Shown piece after piece: positions 28,870 through 37,604 of a stretch of DNA of 64,000 nt (positions are counted from its first letter, which is position 1; every line of letters starts with the position of its first letter). The notes below the pieces were generated by a model. The model saw only the letters and a list, made by a program, of their open reading frames with translations. It searched no databases and had not been told where the DNA came from. The translations under genes were made by a program, and so were the position numbers. This stretch comes from Myxococcales bacterium (lineage in GTDB: Bacteria; Myxococcota_A; UBA9042; UBA3505), in assembly GCA_002728755.1 (NCBI GenBank), contig PBVT01000047.1, positions 186,001-250,000 on the forward strand. The letters run 5' to 3'.

Positions 28870-29700
28870 CTAAGTCACAAGCCACGGGTATAGGGAAAAA
28901 ACCGGTGCTGCAAACAAAATTGCATCCAGTCGGTCGAGAAAGCCCCCATGTCCGGGGAAAAAAGTTCCCGAATCTTTCACACCAGCATTTCTCTTAATTG
29001 CGGATTCGAAAAGATCGCCCAGCTGTTCAATCGCTCCACCCACAAGTCCAAAGACTACGATCCATAGCCACGACCCCGGCAAATCCAGGAGCAGTTTCAT
29101 CCCGACCATAGCTCCCACACTTCCCACTAAACCACCAAGGGATCCCTCAATGGTTTTGTTTGGGCTCAACTGTGGAGCAAGCTTATGAGCTCCAATCGCA
29201 CGTCCAACAAAGTACGCCCCTGAATCGCCCAACCAGACAACAAAAAGCATTGCCAGAACAACACGACGGCCCACGCGTTCCCCATCGGGTTCACCGGCCG
29301 TATGCACCATAAGAGCGACAAGCGCAGCTACGTAAAATATCGCCAACAGGTCAAATGCTATCTGAGCAGCACATTTATCCACGGACTTTGACGAGTAGAA
29401 CCGGATCGCGACGAGCGATAAGAGAGCACAAAAACCAATCTGAAGATGGTGTGCTGCAGGACAATAAATCCAACCGGCGTATGCCCCCAATCCTACAAGA
29501 ACTGGTAGAAAACGTATTATCGGAGAAGAGGGCTCCACTCCTACAGTGGACTCACCTAGCAAGCACATTTCGTAGAGGCCACCGGCAACGAAAAACCCCA
29601 GAACACAGGCAATGGACCAAAGGGGGCCCCACCAGACCAGTGCGATCAGCGGAGGAACGAGAACCAACGCTGTTGCCAGACGTTTCGCCAACTCTGACAT
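28870..29700 (-). CDS. cdsA: Phosphatidate cytidylyltransferase
   Basis: Makes CDP-diacylglycerol from phosphatidate and CTP, the branch point of phospholipid synthesis, in the inner membrane. 276 residues with about seven to eight hydrophobic helices. The C-terminal family signature is complete: SAIKRNAGVKDSG then FPGHGGFLDRLD. The start codon overlaps the uppS stop (TAATG), the usual uppS-cdsA pairing. Confidence 0.95.
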   Translation of the reverse strand: MSELAKRLATALVLVPPLIALVWWGPLWSIACVLGFFVAGGLYEMCLLGESTVGVEPSSPIIRFLPVLVGLGAYAGWIYCPAAHHLQIGFCALLSLVAIRFYSSKSVDKCAAQIAFDLLAIFYVAALVALMVHTAGEPDGERVGRRVVLAMLFVVWLGDSGAYFVGRAIGAHKLAPQLSPNKTIEGSLGGLVGSVGAMVGMKLLLDLPGSWLWIVVFGLVGGAIEQLGDLFESAIKRNAGVKDSGTFFPGHGGFLDRLDAILFAAPVFSLYPWLVT

Positions 29701-30479
29701 TATTTTTTCCTTCGCCCGACTCTACGTTCGGTTAGTTGAGCCGTTTGTGCCGGCGTCTGACCGTACCGCCGCTGCCGCGTTTGGTAGTCATTAAAGATAG
29801 ACTCAAGCTCTGTTCTCCGAAAAGACGGCCAGGGTGTATCTGTAAAGAACAACTCTGCGTAGGAAGCTTGCCATAGCAGGAAGTTCGAGAGACGTAGCTC
29901 ACCACCGGTTCGAAGAATGAGATCTGGGTCACCATAGGGAGCCGTGTCGAGATACCCGGAGAGCATGGCTGGAGTCCAATGCTCTGGATTGGTCCCCTCC
30001 GCCGCCAGCTTCTTCGCCGCTCGAATCAATTCGTCTCTGGCACCATAGGATATCGCTAACACCAGATTCATTTCACGACAGTGCTTGGTCGCTTCCATGG
30101 CTTGATTGAGTGCGCGAAGGGTATTGCTGGGTAAGAGGGTCTTATCTCCCATTACTCCAAGCTTTATGCCGTTTTCACGCATCGTTGGGATCTCCTGCCA
30201 GAGATACTCTTCAAGAAGAGTCATCAAGGCTTGTACTTCGTCCGCCGGACGATCCCAGTTCTGCTGACTAAACGCATATAGATATAGGTTTCGTACACCC
30301 ACTTCGCGACAATATTCCGTAATGTCCCGTACTACCTTTGCACCATGACGATGCCCCTCAACTCTGGGGAGACCACATGCCTGTGCCCAGCGCCCGTTTC
30401 CATCCATTATGATGGCAACATTCGCCGGAGGAATTACTTTGGTGCAATCCAGTAGATCTTGTTTGTCGTGAACAGTCAT
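29700..30479 (-). CDS. uppS: Isoprenyl transferase (undecaprenyl-PP synthase)
   Basis: Cis-prenyltransferase that makes the C55 lipid carrier for cell-wall synthesis. Visible motifs are AIIMDGNGRWAQ with the catalytic Asp, GHRHGAKVVRDI, LYAFSQQNWDRP, AISYGARDEL, and DLILRTGGELRLSNFLLWQ followed by YAELFFTD. ATG 30479 gives 259 residues, the family length; the frame extends to 30518. It heads the uppS-cdsA pair and is divergent from the glycosyltransferase gene. Confidence 0.95.
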   Translation of the reverse strand: MTVHDKQDLLDCTKVIPPANVAIIMDGNGRWAQACGLPRVEGHRHGAKVVRDITEYCREVGVRNLYLYAFSQQNWDRPADEVQALMTLLEEYLWQEIPTMRENGIKLGVMGDKTLLPSNTLRALNQAMEATKHCREMNLVLAISYGARDELIRAAKKLAAEGTNPEHWTPAMLSGYLDTAPYGDPDLILRTGGELRLSNFLLWQASYAELFFTDTPWPSFRRTELESIFNDYQTRQRRYGQTPAQTAQLTERRVGRRKK

Positions 30480-30629
30480 TACGGTCGGACCCCTACCACG
30501 GCAGACGTGAACAAACAATCCGCAAACGTATTAGGCCCTTACTTTCGATGGCAAATAACTACAAGTGATTTCCACCAAAGGTGACAAATTCAAATACGTG
30601 AATCAATTTCGATGGAGGTTAAACGGACT

Positions 30630-30658
30630 TTGACCTGAGCTAAAACGAGGACTATCTT
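30630..30658 (+). promoter_or_regulatory. Sigma70-like promoter for glycosyltransferase-asnB
   Basis: TTGACC (30630-30635), a 17-base spacer and TATCTT (30653-30658). A start near 30665 leaves a leader of about 32 bases with GGTGG before the ATG at 30697. It is the only good hexamer pair found in this 217-base divergent gap. Confidence 0.45.
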
Positions 30659-30696
30659 CGAGATGAAAAGCAACGTTAAAAGGTGGAAATAGATCA

Positions 30697-31680
30697 ATGG
30701 AAGGTGTGGAGTTAAGCGTTGTTGTGCCGGTTTTTAACGAAGGCGATGCGCTCCCCCATCTGATCGCGAGTATCCAAACCGTTTTGGACGATCTGGATCT
30801 GGAATCAGAAGTCATTCTCTGCGATGACGGCTCGACCGATGACGGACCGACGATCATGGATCGCGCGGCGGAGTTGGATTCCCGGATCCGTGTACTTCAT
30901 TTTCGACGAAATTTTGGTCAAACAGCGGCCCTCGATGCCGGCTTCAAACATGCAAGAGGGGAGTTCGTTGTCGCGATGGATGCCGACCTCCAAAACGACC
31001 CGTCGGATATCCCTACGATGCTTGATAAAGCCAGGGAAGGCTTTGATGTCGTGAAGGGATGGCGTCGCCAAAGAAAAGACAACTGGCTTACTCGAACCCT
31101 ACCTTCGCGAGTCGCAAACTGGATTATCGGGTGGGTCACGGGCCTCAAGCTCCGAGACTATGGCTGTACGCTCACAGTCTATCGTAAAGAGGTGCTAGGC
31201 GAGATCAACCTATATGGTGAGATGCACCGTTTTATCCCAGTTTACGCCGATTCCGTGGGAGCACGTATCGTTGAGCTACCCGTCCAACACCACAAACGTA
31301 GTTACGGAACGAGCAAATACAACCTTACTCGTACGGTTCGTGTTCTGTTCGACTTGATGACGGTACGGTTCCTTCTGGTCTACAACACCAAGCCACTATA
31401 TTTCTTCGGTAAATTCGCAGTCCTGGCGCTGTTATCAGGCTTCGGATGTTGGATCTGGACCATCGTCAAACGTGTCGCCTGGGAAGAGCCATTATTTACC
31501 GACCCGTTCTTCAGTTTTGGTGGAGTGCTCGTTATTGTCGGTATTCAGCTTCTGCTACTCGGCCTATTGGCTGAACTCACAGTTCGCACCTATTTTGAAA
31601 GCCAGGGGAAAAGCTCCTGGATACTTCGGGCACCTAATCCGTCGACTTCGGAGCCTCCTGATCCAACCACGGGTTCCTGA
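30697..31680 (+). CDS. Family 2 glycosyltransferase (DPM1/GtrB-like)
   Basis: Membrane-bound GT-A enzyme, probably transferring a sugar to undecaprenyl phosphate. The catalytic domain has VVVPVFNEGDAL, ILCDDGSTDDG, AMDADLQNDP (DxD-type metal site) and a GYG-containing RDYGCTLTVY segment. Two C-terminal transmembrane helices follow (YFFGKFAVLALLSGFGCWIW; GVLVIVGIQLLLLGLLAEL), the layout of the ArnC/GtrB group. 327 residues. asnB starts two bases after its stop, so the pair likely serves one surface-glycan pathway (inference). Confidence 0.88.
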   Translation: MEGVELSVVVPVFNEGDALPHLIASIQTVLDDLDLESEVILCDDGSTDDGPTIMDRAAELDSRIRVLHFRRNFGQTAALDAGFKHARGEFVVAMDADLQNDPSDIPTMLDKAREGFDVVKGWRRQRKDNWLTRTLPSRVANWIIGWVTGLKLRDYGCTLTVYRKEVLGEINLYGEMHRFIPVYADSVGARIVELPVQHHKRSYGTSKYNLTRTVRVLFDLMTVRFLLVYNTKPLYFFGKFAVLALLSGFGCWIWTIVKRVAWEEPLFTDPFFSFGGVLVIVGIQLLLLGLLAELTVRTYFESQGKSSWILRAPNPSTSEPPDPTTGS

Positions 31681-31682
31681 TC

Positions 31683-33614
31683 ATGTGTGGAATCGTCGGT
31701 CTTGTCCGTAGGTCTGGAGCCTCGACCACAGATGACCGGAACGAAATAGAACGCATGCGAAACAGCCTGCGACACCGTGGCCCCGACGGTGCGGGCCTCT
31801 CAACACTGGGCCGTTCGGTTCTGGGGCACCAACGTTTGGCAGTTGTGGATATCGATGGGGGCCATCAACCGATGGAGCATGCCCATAAACCTATCCAGGT
31901 TGTGTTCAACGGTGAGATCTATAATCACGCGAAACTGCGTCAGGAATTGGAAGCGGATGGTGTCGTGTTTCGTACCTCGTCCGACACCGAGGTAATCCCC
32001 TATCTGTATGAACGGCTCGGCCCCGACTTTGTAGAGCATCTCGACGGTATGTTCGCTCTAGCCGTCTGGGATAACGAAAACGAAACGCTAGTATTGGCGC
32101 GAGATCGCGTCGGTCAGAAACCACTCTACTGGACGCAAACAACACACGGCGTCTATTTCGCGTCCGAACTTCGCGCATTATTGGAATCCAACCGGGTGGA
32201 ACGCAGCGTAGACCAGACGGGAATGCGCCTATTTCTTCGACACGATTCCATCCCTGCTCCTCACACAATCTACGCTGGCGTCTTCAAGGTAGAACCCGGT
32301 GCACACCTTGTATTTACACATCCCACCGATCCTCCGCAGGTTCGCTACCATTATAATGTTCCGCTCCATTCGGACCTGCAGGTAGAGACCGATCCCAAAA
32401 GACGCCAGGAAACCCTTTGGAATCATATTGTCTCGTCCGTCGATCACCGTCTAATGGCCGACGTCCCCTTGGGAATGTTCCTCTCGGGAGGTATCGACTC
32501 GACCGTAATTCTGGCCGCTATGGCTGAATGTCTACCGGCCCACCAGATCAAGTCCTTCTCTATTGGTTTTGAGGACGAATCCTACGATGAGTCTGATTTT
32601 GCGAAAGAGGTCGCGCAACATTTTGGAGTCAGCCACCAACTCTCTACCATCACAGGTGAGGAAGCCGTAAACCTTGTGCCAGAGGTTCTAGGGCAAATCG
32701 ATGAACCCTTTGCAGACCCATCGATTGTTCCCACCTGGATTCTATCTGCCTTTGCTAGAGAGCAAGTCACAGTAGCGCTATCCGGTGATGGCGGTGATGA
32801 ACTCTTTCGGGGATACCCCACGTTTCGACTGGACCCAATGGTGCAGCATCTGAAACAGATTCCACAGTTCCTCCGAGGAGCTCTCCCACAAAAGATGGCG
32901 CAACTTATTCCCCAGTCGCCAGGCAATCAATCGGCATCCTTTCTGGCAGACCGGTTCTCATCGGCCCTTCAACTGGACTGGCCGCATATACACTTCGCAT
33001 GGATTACAGGTCTTCGCCCTCCTGTTCTCGATTCGGTCCTACACGAGACGTTTCGGGGAGATGCCCAACAGATAACAGACAGCACCTTCCAGGCTGTAAA
33101 CGCCATTCTTCAACGACTCGATCCAGACGATCAGAAACCCCTGGGGTTGGTGGCGGCTCTCTACGTCTATCTCTACCTCTCTTGCTGTGTTCTCCAAAAG
33201 GTCGACCGAGCATCCATGGCCCATGGACTGGAAGCACGTGCCCCCTTATTGTCTCCCGACGTGATTGCGAACGCATTCACCCTCCCCAACGAAGATCTGA
33301 TGAAGCGAGGGTCTTCAAAACGTATCTTACGGAATATCGTCCAGTCGTACGGATTATCCGATCGGATTATTTCGAGACCCAAAAAAGGGTTCGGAATTCC
33401 CGTTGCAGACTGGCTGCGTGGGCCACTTCGCACTTTCGCCGAGGATTTGCTGACCGGGTCAGAGATCAAAAGCTCTACAGTTCTCGACGCTGACACCATC
33501 GCGAACCTATGGGGGGAACACCTGTCCGGGGCGCGCGACCACCGTAAAGAGCTCTGGGCCCTGCTCGCTTACAGAGTCTGGGAACAAGGCCCCTACGGAC
33601 CGCTCCACTCATAA
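31683..33614 (+). CDS. asnB: Asparagine synthase (glutamine-hydrolysing)
   Basis: The N-terminal glutaminase begins MCGIVGLV with nucleophile Cys2, followed by RHRGPDGAG and FNGEIYNH. The synthetase domain has the PP-loop LSGGIDST (about 268) and SGDGGDELFRGY. 643 residues, typical of the class often found in glycan or secondary-metabolite clusters rather than only primary metabolism. Its proximity to a membrane glycosyltransferase supports amidation of a surface glycan as an alternative to asparagine supply. The 3' end overlaps the convergent pseudouridine synthase by six bases. Confidence 0.93.
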   Translation: MCGIVGLVRRSGASTTDDRNEIERMRNSLRHRGPDGAGLSTLGRSVLGHQRLAVVDIDGGHQPMEHAHKPIQVVFNGEIYNHAKLRQELEADGVVFRTSSDTEVIPYLYERLGPDFVEHLDGMFALAVWDNENETLVLARDRVGQKPLYWTQTTHGVYFASELRALLESNRVERSVDQTGMRLFLRHDSIPAPHTIYAGVFKVEPGAHLVFTHPTDPPQVRYHYNVPLHSDLQVETDPKRRQETLWNHIVSSVDHRLMADVPLGMFLSGGIDSTVILAAMAECLPAHQIKSFSIGFEDESYDESDFAKEVAQHFGVSHQLSTITGEEAVNLVPEVLGQIDEPFADPSIVPTWILSAFAREQVTVALSGDGGDELFRGYPTFRLDPMVQHLKQIPQFLRGALPQKMAQLIPQSPGNQSASFLADRFSSALQLDWPHIHFAWITGLRPPVLDSVLHETFRGDAQQITDSTFQAVNAILQRLDPDDQKPLGLVAALYVYLYLSCCVLQKVDRASMAHGLEARAPLLSPDVIANAFTLPNEDLMKRGSSKRILRNIVQSYGLSDRIISRPKKGFGIPVADWLRGPLRTFAEDLLTGSEIKSSTVLDADTIANLWGEHLSGARDHRKELWALLAYRVWEQGPYGPLHS

Positions 33615-34475
33615 ATCCCAGGACGGTAGCGACTCAAACTGAACGCGTTCCCCAGACGATGTCGTAAACGCTAGTTGAGCTGCGTGTAGATACAACCGCT
33701 CGGCCCTCGGCCCCCCATAGCGGACATCGCCGACAATAGGGGCATCGATATGGGACATATGCATTCGTATTTGATGAAAGCGACCGGTCTCGAGATGAAC
33801 GAGCACCTCATCAAAGCTTGCGCCTCTCCGCAGAACACGCACACGAGTCCGTGCCTTTTTACCTGCTTGATCAACCCACACTTTTCCCTGGCGATGGATA
33901 AGAGGCGCGTCAATGAGCTCCTCCTCATCCACCTCGATGGAAAGAATATCCGAGAGACGTGCTCGATACGCACGCCCAACCGTTCGCTCTTGAAACTGCG
34001 TACCCAGCTCGTAAGCCACTAGTGGGTTCTTCGCAAAAACGACTAAGCCACTCGCGGGTACATCCAATCGGTGTACTGGATGCAATGGGGGCTCTCCAGA
34101 CCAGGCCTGCCACCATGCCAGTACGTGAGGGATGCTGTTCTTTTTTGCTTCCTGACAGGCCATGCCAGAGGGCTTATCAATGACGATATACTCATCCGTT
34201 TCGGCAACAATTTCTGGGATCATCACCTTTGAGCTTGGCTCCACCGCAGCAGCCATATCATCGCTATACCACCACCCCCAGTCTCCGGTTCGAATGGTTT
34301 GAGTCGCCTCTACAGATCGGGATCCATTATAGAAGAGGCGACCCTCCTGAATCAGTACCTCGATGGTCTCACTAACGGGGTTCAAGTCCGAGTTCACCGC
34401 ATTCAGTGGCTGTCCGACGGCCCCATCAGGCATAACAAAAGCCGAGAATTTCTTTTCCGGAAAACGATTGGGCAT
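33609..34475 (-). CDS. RluA-family RNA pseudouridine synthase
   Basis: Isomerises uridine to pseudouridine in rRNA or tRNA. The catalytic motif is HRLDVPASGLVVFAK (usual HRLDxxTSG), with the catalytic Asp. Other family elements are VIDKPSGM, RAYRARL, TGRFHQIRMHMSHI and PIVGDVRYGG. The N-terminal part resembles a degenerate S4-like RNA-binding domain. ATG 34475 is chosen; a TTG at 34544 would add 23 residues. Target site cannot be assigned. Confidence 0.88.
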   Translation of the reverse strand: MPNRFPEKKFSAFVMPDGAVGQPLNAVNSDLNPVSETIEVLIQEGRLFYNGSRSVEATQTIRTGDWGWWYSDDMAAAVEPSSKVMIPEIVAETDEYIVIDKPSGMACQEAKKNSIPHVLAWWQAWSGEPPLHPVHRLDVPASGLVVFAKNPLVAYELGTQFQERTVGRAYRARLSDILSIEVDEEELIDAPLIHRQGKVWVDQAGKKARTRVRVLRRGASFDEVLVHLETGRFHQIRMHMSHIDAPIVGDVRYGGPRAERLYLHAAQLAFTTSSGERVQFESLPSWDL

Positions 34476-34536
34476 TGTTCTGTGCCAGTTGTACTCCCCG
34501 ACCACTCCATCGTGGTGAGGGGGAAACCCACATGGT

Positions 34537-34564
34537 TTGCGCAATAATATGGATTAGTTATACG
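34537..34564 (+). promoter_or_regulatory. Possible sigma70 promoter for the RiPP operon
   Basis: TTGCGC (34537-34542), a 16-base spacer and TATACG (34559-34564), within the divergent gap upstream of the precursor gene. The leader would be about 83 bases. Both hexamers match the consensus in four of six positions, so this is only a candidate. No metal-responsive operator was recognised. Confidence 0.3.
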
Positions 34565-34653
34565 TTACTAGCTTCCGGATGTCGCCAATGATGTCCAGGG
34601 CCCGCCCTTGAATTGGGCCGATCCTTCTTTCAACTCAAACCTCGGAGTTAGAT

Positions 34654-34896
34654 ATGAACGCCAAACCATTGAAGGTAATGCTAGCCGGAATCAGTCTTGC
34701 TGGGCTCGTCGCGGGTTCTGCCCTCGCTGATACGTCTCCTGCACAAACAAGCGAAGCACAAATGGGTGTACGCGGCTGTGGTGGCGCAGGCGGCTGTGGC
34801 AAAGGCAAATGCGGTAAGAAAGACGACAAGAAAGACGAGAAAAAAGACGAAAAGAAAGGCGGCGACAAGAAGTGCGGTAAAGGCTCCTGCGGTTGA
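34654..34896 (+). CDS. HvfA/BufA-like copper-RiPP precursor
   Basis: An 80-residue precursor with a Sec signal peptide (MNAKPLKVMLAGISLAGLVA, cleavage after ALA near residue 25). The mature part is tiny and made almost only of Gly, Lys, Asp, Glu and five Cys (42, 48, 53, 74, 79). The motifs GCGGAGGCGKGKCG and KKCGKGSCG flank a KKDEKK-type spacer. Known HvfA-type precursors carry repeated EGKCG motifs whose Cys are turned into oxazolone-thioamide copper ligands by a DUF692 enzyme; here the motif is KGKCG/KGSCG. The next gene is that enzyme. GGAG ribosome site before ATG. Likely an exported copper-binding peptide (inference). Confidence 0.8.
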   Translation: MNAKPLKVMLAGISLAGLVAGSALADTSPAQTSEAQMGVRGCGGAGGCGKGKCGKKDDKKDEKKDEKKGGDKKCGKGSCG

Positions 34897-34907
34897 TCCG
34901 TGAGGTC

Positions 34908-34942
34908 GGTAGGAGCTCGGCTGAAAGGGACGAGCTCCTACC
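34908..34942 (+). terminator. Hairpin between precursor and maturation gene
   Basis: A perfect 12-bp stem (34908-34919 with 34931-34942) and an 11-base loop, eleven bases after the precursor stop codon. It is followed by CCCACTTCTTTAC rather than a long T run, so it is more likely a partial terminator or an mRNA-end stabiliser that keeps precursor transcript above enzyme transcript than a full stop. Such intercistronic hairpins are common in RiPP operons. Confidence 0.55.
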
Positions 34943-35002
34943 CCCACTTCTTTACATATTGGTTCACCATGATGTGTTCCATTTCCACACGTGACTTCGC
35001 TC

Positions 35003-36643
35003 ATGATTGAACGTACATGGGGTCAACATCTGCCGGATCTCGGCATTGGGGTTGGTCTGCGTCGGCAACATTTTGACGTCGTCGAGACGACCGACAGAAT
35101 CCCAGAATGGTTTGAAGTTCTGCCAGAGAACTTCTTCCGGTTTGGAGGACGGCCTCGATCTGTCCTACGTTCCCTGAAAGAAACGCACCCCATCGTTTCA
35201 CACGGTGTTAGTCTGAATGTGGGTGGACCGGATCCAGTACGTCAGGAATATCTGGACGACCTGGCCCGGTTCTTCGACGAAGTGCAGCCCAAGTGGTTTA
35301 CGGACCATCTATGTTTTTCTGGGGCTCATGGCCTGGAATACCAAGACCTGATTCCACTCCCGTTCAATGAAGAAGCGGCCGATCATGTCGCTTCCCGGAT
35401 TCGCCAGATCCAATCCTTCATCGGGCTCCCGTTCGCTCTAGAGAACCCGTCGTATTATACGGTAATGCCAGGATCTACCATGCATGAAGGTGCGTTCCTT
35501 CGGGCTGTCACCGAGAGAGCAGACTGCGGCGTGCTCCTCGACGTAAACAACGTCTACGTGAACGCTACAAATCACGGCTACGATCCAATCCGGTTTATGG
35601 AATCACTGCCCTTAGAACGTGTAATTCAGACGCATCTGGCCGGTCATGAGGTGATGGATGATGGAATGTTGTTCGATACCCATGGCACGTATGTCCCCCA
35701 GAAGGTCTGGGATCTTTTTGAATGGCTCTGCCAGAGAATTGGGCGTGTACCCACCCTTATTGAATGGGACAACAACATCCCCGAATGGTCCGTGTTGATG
35801 GACGAGGCCGATAAGGCCTCGGAGATTATGCGTCGTGCGCTCGCCTCGACTGAGACCGTCAAACCGCCACACGAATCGCAGCCAATAAGCCTTTCTACAC
35901 AGCAGAAAAATGAGCTTGAGTACGTCTCTTTGCCAGATTTCTTCGAGCAGATGGGGGCTGCCCTGGAAGGTCGACGAGCCGTTGACCAGGTTACGGAGCA
36001 CTTCAACCTGAACGAGCTCGCACAGAAGCGAATCGAGTTCTATCGCTCCATGATCCATCATCACTCCACTGAGATTCTGACGCTGGTCTATCCCGATACA
36101 CAAAGAGCCCTCGGCACGGAACTCTTCGAGCAACTATCCGAAGCCTATGTAAAGGCACACCCGATGCGAGATTACGAATGGAACGCGACGGCTGAAGCGT
36201 TTCCTCGTTTCTTGGCGAGTGCCTGTTCGGAGAAGACGTTCACTCTGGCTCCATGGTCGGTCGAATTGGCCCAGCTCGAATGGGATTGGTTCGCTACCTA
36301 TACTCACCGAGAAGAGATGCCTTCCGTCAACGAAGGGCTCGCGGTGAACCCCACATTGTTATGGCACCAATTCCAATACCAGGTAGCGAGTTGGATGCTA
36401 GAGAAGGATAACGGCACCGACCCGAAGGAAGGGAACGAATCCGTCCTGTTGTTCCGGCACCCTGTCGATATGAAGACCAAACTGGTTCCGGCAACATCGG
36501 AGCGGCTCCTGGTTCTAAAAATGGTCAGTGAAAACCAATCTGTGGATGCGGTAGTAGAACAAACCAGCGCCGACCCAGACTTCATTCGAACCGCCATCGA
36601 ACAAGGTCTTGAAGAAGGTCTGCTCCTGGGGCCGGCCCTTTAG
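35003..36643 (+). CDS. Fused DUF692 (MNIO) and DUF2063 RiPP maturase
   Basis: The first ~285 residues are a DUF692 multinuclear non-haem iron oxidase (MbnB/HvfB type). Metal-ligand positions are visible in SHGVSLNVGG, FTDHLCFSG, FALENPSYY, LLDVNNVYVNA, THLAGH, DTHG and LIEWD. The last ~240 residues match the partner DUF2063 (MbnC/HvfC) family: RIEFYRSMIHHHSTEILTLV, LGTELFEQLSEAYVKAHP, LAQLEWDW. These two are normally separate proteins forming a complex; here they are fused through a short linker. With the cysteine-rich precursor upstream, it should convert Cys to oxazolone/thioamide copper ligands. ATG 35003 chosen; a GTG at 34991 is possible. Confidence 0.9.
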   Translation: MIERTWGQHLPDLGIGVGLRRQHFDVVETTDRIPEWFEVLPENFFRFGGRPRSVLRSLKETHPIVSHGVSLNVGGPDPVRQEYLDDLARFFDEVQPKWFTDHLCFSGAHGLEYQDLIPLPFNEEAADHVASRIRQIQSFIGLPFALENPSYYTVMPGSTMHEGAFLRAVTERADCGVLLDVNNVYVNATNHGYDPIRFMESLPLERVIQTHLAGHEVMDDGMLFDTHGTYVPQKVWDLFEWLCQRIGRVPTLIEWDNNIPEWSVLMDEADKASEIMRRALASTETVKPPHESQPISLSTQQKNELEYVSLPDFFEQMGAALEGRRAVDQVTEHFNLNELAQKRIEFYRSMIHHHSTEILTLVYPDTQRALGTELFEQLSEAYVKAHPMRDYEWNATAEAFPRFLASACSEKTFTLAPWSVELAQLEWDWFATYTHREEMPSVNEGLAVNPTLLWHQFQYQVASWMLEKDNGTDPKEGNESVLLFRHPVDMKTKLVPATSERLLVLKMVSENQSVDAVVEQTSADPDFIRTAIEQGLEEGLLLGPAL

Positions 36644-36660
36644 GCGAATCCAGATACGTA

Positions 36661-37437
36661 TTACCGGGTAACTCCGGGACGTAAGACCTGTGCTTCGGCA
36701 ATGCCCGAACGAAATACCACCAGTACGTCTTCCGCTAGTACATCGAATAGTGGCGGCCTGCTATAACGAAAGAGAAAGATATAGGAGTCGTCGCCGGGCC
36801 CGCGAAAGACGTCCTTTAACAATAGCGCAGCACGTTTACGTTTCCCCTGATAGCGTAACTCTACATCCTGGTGGGGTATCTCCGCCGTCCGAACCGTATC
36901 CCCTCCTAAAACGACTCGTGTTACCTCTGGGCCAGCGTCAACTCGTACCCATAGAGGCTCCTTCCCTGCCCCTAGGGCTAACCAGCATTGCCAACTAACA
37001 AATGTCTTCTCGTCTACAGGATCGAGAAGGGCATACATGGTTTTTACGGTGCTTTCGTAACCGAGACAAACAAGTGGTTCTGGTCGATCAAACCCCGCTA
37101 GTTCTGTGGAGTCCATGAACTTCTGCTGCGTCGCCCGTAACTCGAACCGGTACAAATCCAGGAGGCCGGCGCGCTGGCATTTTCGTGCATAGCCAACCGA
37201 TACGCCAGGAACTCGGCGGACCTGCCCGTTAGCCGTCATCTCGACCTCGAGCATATCGAGGCCGTGGAGGCTCCGGGAATTCTCCACTCCGCGAATCAAA
37301 GCCCGAAACATAGCGGGCGATCCCTGGTGTATCCCGATAATCTCGAATGTAGTCGCGCTGGCAAAGCTCGTCAGCCCTGCGAGCACCAACAGAACCAGCA
37401 AGAGAGCAAATTTGGTCACGAATCCTCGGTGAAACAT
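36661..37437 (-). CDS. Exported protein of unknown function
   Basis: A 258-residue protein with a clear signal peptide (FALLLVLLVLAGLTSFASA). The mature part is beta-rich with paired cysteines (CQRAGLL, CLGYES, CWLALGAG) and no recognised domain. It is convergent with the fused RiPP enzyme (17 bases apart) and divergent from the VKOR fusion gene. Its location between a copper-RiPP pair and a disulfide-forming protein suggests a periplasmic life but gives no specific function. Confidence 0.6.
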   Translation of the reverse strand: MFHRGFVTKFALLLVLLVLAGLTSFASATTFEIIGIHQGSPAMFRALIRGVENSRSLHGLDMLEVEMTANGQVRRVPGVSVGYARKCQRAGLLDLYRFELRATQQKFMDSTELAGFDRPEPLVCLGYESTVKTMYALLDPVDEKTFVSWQCWLALGAGKEPLWVRVDAGPEVTRVVLGGDTVRTAEIPHQDVELRYQGKRKRAALLLKDVFRGPGDDSYIFLFRYSRPPLFDVLAEDVLVVFRSGIAEAQVLRPGVTR

Positions 37438-37604
37438 CTCTACGGTCCTACGTCCGACCTCTTCTTCGGCACTCTATCTCTGTAAGCTAGCCCCTACAAA
37501 TCCCAGGGTCAACGGAATGGCCTACATTAGAAACAACCGGATCACCCTTGTCGAAGACCGTTCACGGTGATAGTTCATCTGCAAAAGTCGATTCGAAGAG
37601 ATTC

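Noticed and set aside
34635-34868. A minus-strand frame with Phe/Ser/Leu repeats opposite the RiPP precursor
   Set aside because: It is the complement of the Lys/Asp/Glu repeats in the precursor, which has a signal peptide and a ribosome site.
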